Source: JBCCQH01 sp039024435 (lineage in GTDB: Bacteria; Bacteroidota; Bacteroidia; J057; JADKCL01). From it: a stretch of 38,331 bases of DNA. Positions 1-7,499 of this stretch are shown one piece after another. The stretch covers positions 1 through 38,331 of the forward strand of contig JBCCQH010000071.1 in the NCBI GenBank assembly GCA_039024435.1, given 5' to 3'. How positions within the stretch are numbered: position 1 is the first letter of the stretch; the number at the start of each line of letters is the position of its first letter. Below the pieces are notes generated by a model, which was given only the letters and a program-made list of their open reading frames with translations, was not told where the DNA came from and made no database searches. A program made the position numbers and the translations under genes.

Positions 1-165
1 AGAGGCTGTTTAAATTTAATTCTGCGATTTTGCTATGGCATCTTTTTCCGCCCCTCTTCCGCTATTTTCTCGCCCATAGCTTTGGCTATGGACTCCAAAA
101 TGAGCTTCGATGGACAAAAAAAATCTGCACTAGCAAATTTCACAAACCAATTTTAAACCGCCTCT
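1..165 (-). repeat. Family 1 MITE-like element, copy 1 (inverted orientation)
   Basis: This is a short non-coding element bounded by imperfect terminal inverted repeats: AGAGGCTGTTTAAATT at the left and the complement of AGAGGCGGTTTAAAATT at the right. Three further copies lie near 4.8, 7.4 and 20.9 kb, and this copy is in the opposite orientation to them. A shared core (TTTTTTGTCCATCGA and neighbouring blocks) is well conserved. It begins at the window edge, so the left boundary rests on comparison with the other copies. It sits just beyond the pckA terminator. No coding capacity is visible and no target-site duplication is evident. Confidence 0.8.
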
Positions 166-184
166 AAGGACTCGGTAAAACAAG

Positions 185-216
185 ACGACGCCGCATCGGG
201 AAGGATGCGGCGTCGT
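185..216 (-). terminator. Terminator of pckA
   Basis: A perfect 13-bp stem (ACGACGCCGCATC with its complement) closes a 6-nt loop 23 nt past the pckA stop codon. On the minus strand it is followed by CTTGTTTTACC, a modest U-tract. Position and stem strength fit an intrinsic terminator for pckA. Confidence 0.75.
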
Positions 217-238
217 TATTTCTGGAAGTGCGAATGGA

Positions 239-1849
239 TCAGCCTTGCAGCACGCGCGGAGCGGCGGCGAGGATGGCTTCACTCGCAAACTCTTTGTAGT
301 TGTCAAAGTTGCGGTTGAACTTTTCGGCGAGGTCGTTGGCCTTAGCGTCGTAAGCTGCTTTGTCCGCCCAGGTATTCCGGGGGTTAAGCACCTCATCGGG
401 TACGTTGGGGCAGGTCGTCGGCATGTTCAAGCCGAAAATCGGATCGGTGGTGTACGTAACGTCGTTGAGTTCACCATTGAGCGCTGCGGTGACCATCGCG
501 CGGGTGTACTCCAGCTTCATCCGGGATCCGACCCCATAAGGCCCCCCGGTCCAGCCGGTGTTCACGAGCCAGACGTTCACGTTCTGCTCTTCCATCTTTT
601 TGCCCAGCATCTCGGCGTATTTCGTCGGGTGCAAAGGCAGGAAGGGCGCGCCGAAACAAGCCGAGAAGTTCGGCACCGGTTCGTTGATGCCCGCTTCGGT
701 CCCGGCGACCTTGGCGGTATAACCGGAGATGAATTGGTACATGGCCTGGCCCGTGGTGAGCTTGCTGATGGGCGGAAGCACACCAAATGCGTCGGCGGTC
801 AGGAAGAAGATATTTTTCGGGGTTGCCCCCATGCTCGGCTCGACCGCATTCTCGATGTGGTAGATGGGATAAGCCGTGCGCGTATTCTGGGTAATTGAGG
901 TGTCGTGGAAATCGACTGTCCGGGTACCCTCGACGAAGGTCACATTTTCAATCAGGGCCCCAAACTTGATCGCGTTCCAGATTTGCGGTTCTTTCTCGGC
1001 ACTCAGGTCGATGCACTTGGCGTAGCAACCACCTTCAAAGTTAAAGACGGAATTGTCAGTCCAGCCGTGCTCATCGTCACCGATCAAGTCACGGTTTGGG
1101 TCAGCGGAGAGGGTCGTTTTACCAGTTCCCGACAGTCCGAATAAAACGGCCGTGTCTTTGTCCTCCCGTCCGATGTTTGCGGAGCAGTGCATGGACAAGA
1201 CACCATTCATCGGGAGAATGTAATTCAGAACGGTAAAAATGCCTTTCTTTATCTCGCCCGTGTAGGCGGAGCCACCGATAATGATTGTCCGCTCGGTGAA
1301 GTTGACCATCGTAAAGTTGTGCTGTCGGGTGCCGTCCACTTCGGGATCGGCGTAGAAACCAGGAGCGCAATAGATGGTCCAATCCGGAACAAAATTCAAC
1401 TTTTGCTCTTCCGATGGACGGATGAACATGTTGTACACAAAGATGTTTTGCCACGGATTTTCATTGAAGACGCGGACGCCAATGCGGTGGGCAGGATCGG
1501 CCCCGGCAAATGCATCGCGGACCCAGAGGTCACGGCCTTGCATGTAAGCGAGGACTTTTGCCTTGAGGCTTTGAAACTTTTCGTTGGAAATGGGCTGGTT
1601 GATCTCTCCCCACCAGCAAGTATCGCGGGTCGTATCGTCTTTCACGACGAATTTGTCCTTGGGGGAACGACCGGTAAACTCTCCGGTCATGACAACCAAT
1701 CCACCCGAATCCGCCAATTGTCCTTCGCCCCGTTCAATGGCCATTTCGGCCAGTTTCGCCGGGGTGTAATTCCAGTAAACGGATCCTACGGTCCGAACCC
1801 CTGAGAAATTGAGGTCGGCTTTTTTGGATTTAATCCCAAACTCGTTCAT
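239..1849 (-). CDS. pckA: Phosphoenolpyruvate carboxykinase (ATP)
   Basis: The product converts oxaloacetate plus ATP to phosphoenolpyruvate, CO2 and ADP, the first committed step of gluconeogenesis in the cytoplasm. The 536-residue length is normal for the ATP-dependent family. Visible motifs include GEFTGRSPKDKFVV near the N-terminus, the kinase-1a P-loop GLSGTGKTT around residues 238-246, the metal-binding LIGDDEHGW just after it, and NTGWTGGPYGVGSRM near the C-terminus. All are intact. The chosen start is the ATG giving MNEFGIK; a TTG two codons upstream would add only Met-Arg. The gene is monocistronic, diverges from rsmE, and ends at a strong hairpin. Confidence 0.98.
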   Translation of the reverse strand: MNEFGIKSKKADLNFSGVRTVGSVYWNYTPAKLAEMAIERGEGQLADSGGLVVMTGEFTGRSPKDKFVVKDDTTRDTCWWGEINQPISNEKFQSLKAKVLAYMQGRDLWVRDAFAGADPAHRIGVRVFNENPWQNIFVYNMFIRPSEEQKLNFVPDWTIYCAPGFYADPEVDGTRQHNFTMVNFTERTIIIGGSAYTGEIKKGIFTVLNYILPMNGVLSMHCSANIGREDKDTAVLFGLSGTGKTTLSADPNRDLIGDDEHGWTDNSVFNFEGGCYAKCIDLSAEKEPQIWNAIKFGALIENVTFVEGTRTVDFHDTSITQNTRTAYPIYHIENAVEPSMGATPKNIFFLTADAFGVLPPISKLTTGQAMYQFISGYTAKVAGTEAGINEPVPNFSACFGAPFLPLHPTKYAEMLGKKMEEQNVNVWLVNTGWTGGPYGVGSRMKLEYTRAMVTAALNGELNDVTYTTDPIFGLNMPTTCPNVPDEVLNPRNTWADKAAYDAKANDLAEKFNRNFDNYKEFASEAILAAAPRVLQG

Positions 1850-1969
1850 ACGCAAAGTTTTGGTCTACAATAATTACTAAATTGGGCTGTAAAGTTAGTG
1901 CAATATGTGGGGAATAGAAAAGATATTTATCAATAGCGCCGGATTGACGGCGAATGATACGCCCGGCCC

Positions 1970-2677
1970 ATGACACCCTTCCTTTTCCGCCATATCGATG
2001 AGGATTTTGCAGTCCTGGAAGGGGAAGAAGCCCGCCATGCGCTCAAAGTCATGCGGAGCAAGCGCGGAGATCGGCTCGTGGGCATCGACGGAAAAGGCGG
2101 AATGTACCTGGGAAAGATCACCGAGATTACCAAGCGGGAAGTGACCCTGCGCATCCTGGAACGCCACCCAAACTGGGGCGAAAAGCCGCAGCAAATTACC
2201 CTCATGATTAGTCCCCTGCACAAAAATGACCGATTCGAATGGCTCATCGAAAAAGCGGTGGAACTGGGAGTGACGCGCATTCAGCCTTATTTGTCTAAGC
2301 ATACGGTCAAAACTGGACTGCGGCCGGACCGCCTGGAGCGCATCATGGTGGCCGCGATCAAGCAATGCTTGCGCAGCCGGTTGCCGGAATTGTGCGAGAT
2401 TGCCCCGCTGATTGATTTGCTGACCCGTGTCCCCGATGAGATGCGCCTAATCGCCCACGGACCCACCGGAAAACCAATGACCACTTTTGGTCCTAAACTT
2501 AGCAACATAAATGCAGTTCATTTATTGATCGGCCCCGAAGGTGATTTTGCTGAGGAAGAACTGCGGGCTGCACAGGACGCCGGATTCGAAACCGTGGCCC
2601 TCGGCCACAACCGTTTGCGCTCCGAAACCGCCGCCATCCACCTGTTGGGCTTGGTCAAGCATTACATGGGATACTGA
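1970..2677 (+). CDS. rsmE: 16S rRNA (uracil1498-N3)-methyltransferase RsmE
   Basis: This cytoplasmic SAM-dependent SPOUT-class enzyme methylates N3 of U1498 in the 16S rRNA decoding region. The 235-residue length is typical. The N-terminal third (to about residue 70) is the PUA-like RNA-binding domain with GEEARHALKVMR. The C-terminal domain carries the knotted SAM-binding signatures IGPEGDF (about residues 185-191) and LGHNRLRSETAAI near the end. The start is the first in-frame ATG. It is divergent from pckA with about 120 nt between the start codons, and no partner gene follows it. Confidence 0.96.
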   Translation: MTPFLFRHIDEDFAVLEGEEARHALKVMRSKRGDRLVGIDGKGGMYLGKITEITKREVTLRILERHPNWGEKPQQITLMISPLHKNDRFEWLIEKAVELGVTRIQPYLSKHTVKTGLRPDRLERIMVAAIKQCLRSRLPELCEIAPLIDLLTRVPDEMRLIAHGPTGKPMTTFGPKLSNINAVHLLIGPEGDFAEEELRAAQDAGFETVALGHNRLRSETAAIHLLGLVKHYMGY

Positions 2678-2864
2678 CGCAAAAGGAGCTTGATGCGCTT
2701 CGTTAGCGGTTTCACCATACAAATCTGTACGTTCAGCCGCGGATTGTGCGGTTTAATCGAAGCTGGATAACCCTGCAGAGATCAAATTCGTATTATCAAC
2801 GGAAGCAAAAATTAGTAAAACGAGTTTTTAAAACTTATTTCCATAGTTTGGTTTAGTTGGTTAC

Positions 2865-2902
2865 GAGTCTCACGCACCTCAAGCGTGAGGCTCGCTTTTT
2901 TT
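2865..2902 (+). terminator. Intrinsic terminator, possibly of rsmE
   Basis: An 11-bp stem, GAGTCTCACGC with GCGTGAGGCTC (one G-U), closes a 7-nt loop and is followed by GC and seven T residues. It lies 188 nt after the rsmE stop, so it either ends a long rsmE 3' untranslated region or terminates a separate short transcript. Confidence 0.75.
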
Positions 2903-3268
2903 GTCAAGGCATCTTCTCTCCCCAACTGGCCATTTTCGCGAAATTTGGCCCCTTTCTCCCTGAAGACGAAACGACTCACAAAATTCCACACAACCCAGCA
3001 AAAACCGTCCACCTCAGCGTGAAAGAATTTACACCGAACGTGCCGATTTTTGTTCCGTTGAATTCCCCCATCTTTAGTAGGAAAGCCCGGCAAAGGCGTC
3101 TTGAGTCAGACAAAAAATCTGACTTGCCATCGTTCTGGGGTAGAAAAATTTCGCATCCACCGGATCAGCACGATTTGTTCATTCGCCGACCGGTATGCTG
3201 ATTGCGCATTGGGACGCGCAACGGATGAAAAACGGGATTACTGAGCCAAGCGAGTATCGTGAAAGCCG

Positions 3269-3319
3269 AAAAAGAAAAAGCTCGGACCTTAGGCAAGTGG
3301 GAACCCAGGTACCGAGCTT
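3269..3319 (-). terminator. Minus-strand intrinsic terminator
   Basis: AAGCTCGG-ACC pairs with GGT-A-CCGAGCTT (11 bp with one bulged A). Read on the minus strand the stem is followed by TTTTTCTTTTT. This implies minus-strand transcription arriving from about 3.4-3.8 kb, where only a doubtful 107-codon frame is present. Confidence 0.6.
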
Positions 3320-3418
3320 AGCTCATTGGTTGTTGGAAAAAATTTGGTTGTGTTCGATTGGATGTAAGGCAAATATAGAGCGCCGGCTAAATGCCACAAA
3401 ACTATATTCTCAGGAATC

Positions 3419-3742
3419 TTAGTAACTCAAACCCAATCCGGGTCCGGAACAGAAATCATTTGCGGGGGCAGTCCCCGAAAAATTGGTGTAAGGTTTGGGG
3501 AGATTCTGACTTTTTTGCAGGTAGAATTTTTGTGTTTTTTGATTGAACCCGGGTCGTTGATGCGTACAAAGCCCCGCGGTTTCGGTGGATAAGTCCACCG
3601 AAGTTTCAAGATCATAGCGTTTTTCGCCTGGATACTCTATGCATTTTTTGTCCATTCTTAGCAAGATATCCACAACCTTTAGACTGACTTTCATAAAATT
3701 AACAGCCTCAGCCTGAGTGTCCACGTACAAGTTTAGGGACAA
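3419..3742 (-). CDS. Doubtful small ORF, or a non-coding transcript
   Basis: This 107-codon frame starts MSLNLYVDTQAEAVNF and is not recognised. It has no signal peptide or membrane segment. In its favour, a good minus-strand terminator lies about 100 nt downstream and the frame diverges from the 3839 gene with a 96-nt gap. Against it, the composition is ordinary for random DNA, and two strong hairpins (3463-3477, 3583-3600) lie inside it, which would suit a structured RNA as well as a protein. I see no match to the conserved cores of tmRNA or RNase P RNA. Confidence 0.2.
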   Translation of the reverse strand: MSLNLYVDTQAEAVNFMKVSLKVVDILLRMDKKCIEYPGEKRYDLETSVDLSTETAGLCTHQRPGFNQKTQKFYLQKSQNLPKPYTNFSGTAPANDFCSGPGLGLSY

Positions 3743-3838
3743 AGTGGTAAGCGATTGTTGAAATATGCTGCGCTCAAATGGCAGTTAAATCCTCAAATTA
3801 GCATCGGGTTTTGTTGAATAAAATAAAGTTGTAACGCT

Positions 3839-4153
3839 ATGATTTCTAACACATTAGCAGCAGCATTCGTGTTGCTTTCCCTGAACTTTTCCAATGTTTC
3901 AGTTTCTACTTCCGTGGGTGAGCCCACCGTCATTGAGGCACCGGCCATGGAGGCCCAAAAGCTTAGTCAAGTCACACTTCGTAAAATCCTCGAAGATCAT
4001 GCGGCCCCGCACTGGAGCCTCAGCATGACTGAAGTTTGGACGGCTTACTACGATGGGTTGCTCTCAATCACGGAAATCACGCCAGAAGAACACTATTTTG
4101 TACATTACAACAGTGGTATTCTGGAATTGGTGCTGGAGCAAGACCAAGGCTAA
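3839..4153 (+). CDS. Small hypothetical, possibly exported protein
   Basis: The family of this 104-residue protein is not recognised. The first 20 or so residues (ISNTLAAAFVLLSLNF) are hydrophobic and could be a signal peptide, though the N-terminus lacks basic residues. The remainder is acidic and ends LELVLEQDQG. A clear hairpin terminator sits about 50 nt after the stop, which supports a real single-gene transcript. No conserved motif or neighbour indicates a role. The alternative is a chance ORF in a gene-poor stretch. Confidence 0.45.
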   Translation: MISNTLAAAFVLLSLNFSNVSVSTSVGEPTVIEAPAMEAQKLSQVTLRKILEDHAAPHWSLSMTEVWTAYYDGLLSITEITPEEHYFVHYNSGILELVLEQDQG

Positions 4154-4206
4154 CGACCAATTGAACCATTCGTTTAAACTACTACATTTTACTGTTAAGA
4201 CATTTT

Positions 4207-4247
4207 GTCCTGATCACTCCGCCGCGAGTGGTCAGGACTTACTTTAT
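4207..4247 (+). terminator. Terminator of the small 3839 gene
   Basis: A 13-bp stem, GTCCTGATCACTC with GAGTGGTCAGGAC (one mismatch or G-U), closes a 6-nt CGCCGC loop and is followed by the T-rich TTACTTTATT. It lies about 50 nt after the stop codon of the preceding small gene. Confidence 0.65.
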
Positions 4248-4771
4248 TGGAGAAAATAAACCAATTAACCAATTTTTGACACAGTGAAGCATTGGCCGGG
4301 GAGGTATTCTGGTCCCCAAAACCAATTGTCTTTTGCGTATACAACGGTTGGCAAGAAAATTGGTCGGAATCAGCAATCGTTGCGCCGCAATGAACGGGGT
4401 GACTTGTATCGGTCATTGAGCCTCGGGCTCCCCAATCCCGGTCCGCGGACACGGAATCTTAAACCGGGGCCGCACCGGTTCACCTTAACTGAACGGTATA
4501 CAGGAGGGGTAAAAACAATCTGCGAGGGGACGGTAAGTCGGAGTGACGGCCCGGTTCAGCCACCGTTTTTGTGGAAGAGGAGCAAATCAGCGCCTGGGCT
4601 ACATCGAGCCCAATCTTCCCGTCCAAACTTTGGTTCTTGATCCGTAGCCTGCGTCCCGTATTGTGCCCGATGCCTTGCAATTTTACGTGAACACGGCTCC
4701 CGAGCGTTCAATTGCCGGGGCACAAGCGGAACGGCTTTTCGCAATCGGAAAAACTGGCCTTGGCACCACTC

Positions 4772-4907
4772 AGAGGCGGTTTAAAATTGGTTGGTGAAAT
4801 TTGCTAGCACCGCTTTTTTTGTCCATCGAAGCTCATTTTGGAGTCCATAGCTGAAGAGCGGCCGAAAAGCACCTAGCAAATTCGCAAAATTAAATTTAAA
4901 TCGCCTT
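4772..4907 (+). repeat. Family 1 MITE-like element, copy 2 (internally deleted)
   Basis: It starts AGAGGCGGTTTAAAATTGG and ends AATTTAAATCGCCT, matching the termini of the other copies. It keeps the core TTTTTTTGTCCATCGAAGC but has lost about 30 bp in the right half relative to copies 1, 3 and 4. It lies 38 nt beyond the 3' end of the 509-residue minus-strand gene. Confidence 0.8.
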
Positions 4908-4945
4908 TCTGGCAAAATGGTCGGGGCGACAGCGCCCCCCTACCG

Positions 4946-6475
4946 TCAATCAAGCTTTTGCACGCCTTCGGCTTCGGACTGGACGAGTTGCATCATGGAG
5001 GCCTGTTGCTGCCGGCTCTTGATCCAGGTTACCACATCGAACAGATTCAGAGCCTTGCGTTCGAGTGGATCGATCAGGACTTCTTCCATTTCGGCGGAAA
5101 ATTTTACCAGCAGATCGCGGTCACTGTCGTCGGGGCCCAAAGCGGCTAGATAACGCAGGTACTTCAAGATGATCCGCTCGAATTTGTAGAGGCGGTCCCG
5201 ATTCGAAAGGAAACGCGCGGTAGACTTCAGATTGTATTCCACAAAATCACGGTTCCCCAGCTCGAGATGAATGATCAGATTGAGAATTCGCGCCATGCAC
5301 TGGATGTCCGTGCGCAGTTCCGTCTTGGGCTCATTCAGGATGTGATTCACCCACGGAAGCGCTTCCGAGTGATCACCCGCCATCACAAAAAAATTGGCGA
5401 CAAAAAACGAAATCGCCAATTCGATGGACTTCATGATCTGGCCTTCGACCGCTTTGAACTCCTTGATGAAGCTTTCAATCGTGGCCCGGCCTTCCTCTTC
5501 AGCGCCCATTTCGATGCAGAGGGCGATCTTGAAGTGGTAGTATTTTTCGAAAACCCGCAGCTTCTCGTGCTGGCTATAGGTTTCCAGACTTTTCATTTTG
5601 CTCAACATCGCAAAGGATTCTTCGCGATGTCCCAAGTAATAACAAAAGATACCCAGGTTGCTGACGGTATTGATATAGCGGAGATTTTTCTCCTTGCGGA
5701 TGGACTCATTGTCCTCGTACACTGCCATGATCCGCTTGGAAACGTCTCGGCAAGCGGCAAAGTCATGCTTGAACATGTGGCACTCATTCAGCGTGGCCAG
5801 CATTTTAAGTTGAGCGCGCGTCGACAACGCTTGGTCCTCGTCTTGCAACAGCGGATGGCTCAGAATGGTATTCACCTCGGTTACTTCATTCTCCCCCCGG
5901 GCGGAATTGGCCCGATTGAGAATAACGTAGATCTCGTCGTAAAGGTGCTTGTACTCCTGGAGATTCTGGAGGCGGACGATTGCTTTGTTTTCTTGCTCTT
6001 GAACGGTCGCCAAAAGCGCCTCGTACTGCTTCATTTGCTGGGTCCGGTGCAGGATCATGCGCTCGTATTCCAGCAGATACAGTGTTTCTTGGAAACGCTC
6101 CTGACGCTCGGCAAGATGCTTCGCCTTGCGCACGAGCTTCCGGGATTGGTCGTAAAGGTTTTTGCCCATGAGGATCTGAATCTGATGCATGAGCGTACTC
6201 AGCTCCGTATACTGATCCTTGTGAAAAATGTGCAGGGTTTTTAGGATGTAATTGTAGAGATAGTTTTTCGCGACCGAGAATTGCTTGGTGAAGCGCTCCC
6301 CTTTAAATTGTTCCAACAGCTTAGGCTCATCGTACTCGCTTTGCTTGTCGATCGCGTCGAACAATTGCACGTATTTCTTATCCCCATCCTGGAGCCGAGC
6401 AAACAACTTGAAGTTGCGTCGGTCCCCCTTCGTCATCGCTTTAATAAGTCTAAAAAGGAAATCTGAACTTCTCAT
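4946..6475 (-). CDS. Helical-repeat protein of unknown function (509 residues)
   Basis: The protein is not recognised as a named family. It is almost entirely predicted alpha-helical, rich in Leu, Glu, Lys and Tyr, with repeated aromatic/acidic helix pairs that suggest a TPR-like solenoid. There is no signal peptide or membrane segment, so a cytoplasmic scaffold or regulator is likely. The N-terminus MRSSDFLFRLIKAMTKGDRR followed by NFKLF was taken as the start; an upstream frame extension adds 11 residues including a hydrophobic stretch and looks less natural. The last residues include a Gln- and Met-rich segment. It stands alone between gene-poor regions, with a family 1 element just past its stop. 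Confidence 0.85.
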   Translation of the reverse strand: MRSSDFLFRLIKAMTKGDRRNFKLFARLQDGDKKYVQLFDAIDKQSEYDEPKLLEQFKGERFTKQFSVAKNYLYNYILKTLHIFHKDQYTELSTLMHQIQILMGKNLYDQSRKLVRKAKHLAERQERFQETLYLLEYERMILHRTQQMKQYEALLATVQEQENKAIVRLQNLQEYKHLYDEIYVILNRANSARGENEVTEVNTILSHPLLQDEDQALSTRAQLKMLATLNECHMFKHDFAACRDVSKRIMAVYEDNESIRKEKNLRYINTVSNLGIFCYYLGHREESFAMLSKMKSLETYSQHEKLRVFEKYYHFKIALCIEMGAEEEGRATIESFIKEFKAVEGQIMKSIELAISFFVANFFVMAGDHSEALPWVNHILNEPKTELRTDIQCMARILNLIIHLELGNRDFVEYNLKSTARFLSNRDRLYKFERIILKYLRYLAALGPDDSDRDLLVKFSAEMEEVLIDPLERKALNLFDVVTWIKSRQQQASMMQLVQSEAEGVQKLD

Positions 6476-6963
6476 TATTCCTGCGAATCCAATTATTTTC
6501 CAATCCAATATTTACGGGTCGTAAAGTAGGACTTTTAACCGACTAACACCAATTTTTTTATCGTTTTCTTCCAATTTTATCGATTTATCTTTCTAAGAAT
6601 GGCTCGATTTTGCACTTCCCTTTTGTTTGGAGGATTATATCTTTGTGTATCATAGTCTTACGACTAATGCGTTAATTTGAAATAGAGGAGTGAAGGGTCG
6701 GAACAGATCGTTCTTTATTGAAAAAATGGTAACTGACACACATTTGTTTGAACATTCCGGCCATTCCTCCGAGTCATATACAATGCGACTTAAATATTTG
6801 GCGACAAAATCGACTGATTTCTAAGTGACCAACCTAAGAACTTAGGCCTCGTTTCCTGCCAATGAGCCGCAAAGACATTTCCTGCTGCACGCAGGACATT
6901 CAAATCGGTAGTTTAAGTTTGCTTAAGAAAAGTTTGTTTTTTTACGTTCGTTAGTTTGCAGAA

Positions 6964-6997
6964 GAGAGTCCTCTGACCAGGGGACTCTCAGTTTTTT
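6964..6997 (+). terminator. Orphan plus-strand intrinsic terminator
   Basis: GAGAGTCC pairs with GGACTCTC, extended inward by further pairs to an 11-bp stem with a GACC loop, followed by AG and six T residues. The only genes to its left on this DNA are on the other strand, so it has no obvious upstream protein gene and may end a small RNA. Confidence 0.7.
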
Positions 6998-7099
6998 GGC
7001 CCCCTTGCGTGCACATCTCCCTCCCCGATCCCGAAAACAATGCCGGTGCTCCCCGAATCGAGGTTCTGGATCTCTTCTTCGATTACCGGTTCAGGATCT

Positions 7100-7323
7100 T
7101 CGTGCTACTTTGCCAAGTTTGCATTTCTGCCCAACCTTCCTCCTACATATCTTCGCGATGCGCGACAAAGGAGATCGCGAGAAATACGCCGTGATCGTTA
7201 GCGGGGCTGCTTTTCCGGCTCAATGCGGCACCGCCCAAGATCGCTACTTGTCCATCGCGATCTCCTCACGGCGCGTTGGCGAAGACGGATTGGTGTTTAT
7301 TGTAACCTGACAAAGTAGAATTA
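7100..7323 (+). repeat. Family 2 inverted-repeat element, copy A
   Basis: This element of about 224 bp closely matches 16472-16681. Its right terminus, complement of TAATTCTACTTTGTCAGGTT, mirrors the left terminus (GCTACTTTGCCAAGTT). The central block GCGGGGCTGCTTTTCCGGCT is identical in the two copies. An inner inverted pair (GGAGATCGCGA and TCGCGATCTCC) is present only here. The right end shares its last base with the adjoining family 1 copy. No transposase is encoded. Confidence 0.75.
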
Positions 7324-7485
7324 GGGGTGGTTTAAAATTGGTTTGTGAAATTTGCGATCACAGGTTTTTTTGTCCATCGAGGCCCATGTTGGAGATCATA
7401 GCTAAGGCAGGGGCGAAAAAATAGCGGAAGCGGGGCGGAAAAAGATGCCCTAGCAAAATCGCAGAATTAAAGTTAAACAGCTTAA
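7323..7485 (+). repeat. Family 1 MITE-like element, copy 3
   Basis: It matches copies 1 and 4 along its full length with scattered substitutions. The left terminus is AGGGGTGGTTTAAAATTGG and the right terminus AGTTAAACAGCTTAAG is the most diverged of the set. It ends 14 nt beyond the stop codon of the TolC-type gene, so it forms that operon's 3' flank. Confidence 0.8.
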
Positions 7486-7499
7486 GCCAGTGGCCCGGC

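Larger units (their letters stand above)
2678..3838. other. Gene-poor stretch with two terminator hairpins
   Basis: This AT-richer region has no convincing conserved gene. It contains a plus-strand terminator hairpin at 2865-2902, a minus-strand terminator hairpin at 3269-3319, and one weak 107-codon minus-strand reading frame. Two further strong hairpins lie inside that frame: CGGGG-GCAGT-CCCCG at 3463-3477 and CGGTGGA-TAAG-TCCACCG at 3583-3600. The open frame on the plus strand at 2857-3201 overlaps the 2865 terminator and has unremarkable composition, so it is not called. Confidence 0.6.
4154..4945. other. Gene-poor stretch with terminator and family 1 element
   Basis: It holds the hairpin at 4207-4247 and family 1 element copy 2 (4772-4907). 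The roughly 500 nt between them has short frames on both strands but none with recognisable or biased protein sequence. No RNA gene is recognised. Confidence 0.6.
6476..7499. other. Long gene-free stretch with hairpins and two repeat elements
   Basis: No protein gene is supported. From left to right it holds a TATCTTTG box at 6638-6645 that resembles the Bacteroidota -7 element, small hairpins at 6833-6846 (CCTAAG-AA-CTTAGG) and 6881-6895 (CCTGC-TGCAC-GCAGG), a strong plus-strand terminator at 6964-6997, a family 2 element (7100-7323) and an abutting family 1 element (7323-7485). Confidence 0.6.

Noticed and set aside
2857..3201. A 114-codon plus-strand frame in the gap after rsmE.
   Set aside because: It overlaps the 2865 terminator hairpin and has no domain, signal or coding character.
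3541..3600. A GTTCAATC-like sequence on the minus strand that suggested a tRNA T-arm.
   Set aside because: The flanking bases do not form a T-stem and no acceptor or anticodon arm can be drawn.
4284..4640. A 118-codon plus-strand frame.
   Set aside because: Its composition is rich in Arg, Pro and Ser with no pattern of helices or strands, and it has no terminator or partner gene; probably chance.
5267..6244. A 325-codon plus-strand frame opposite the 509-residue gene.
   Set aside because: It is an antisense shadow rich in His, Phe and Gln; the minus-strand frame is longer and has consistent helical protein character.
7116..7310. A short peptide frame (RDKGDRE...SGAAFPAQCGTAQ) open in both family 2 copies.
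   Set aside because: Differences between copies are not biased to silent positions and the flanking frame diverges at once, so shared DNA identity explains it better than coding.
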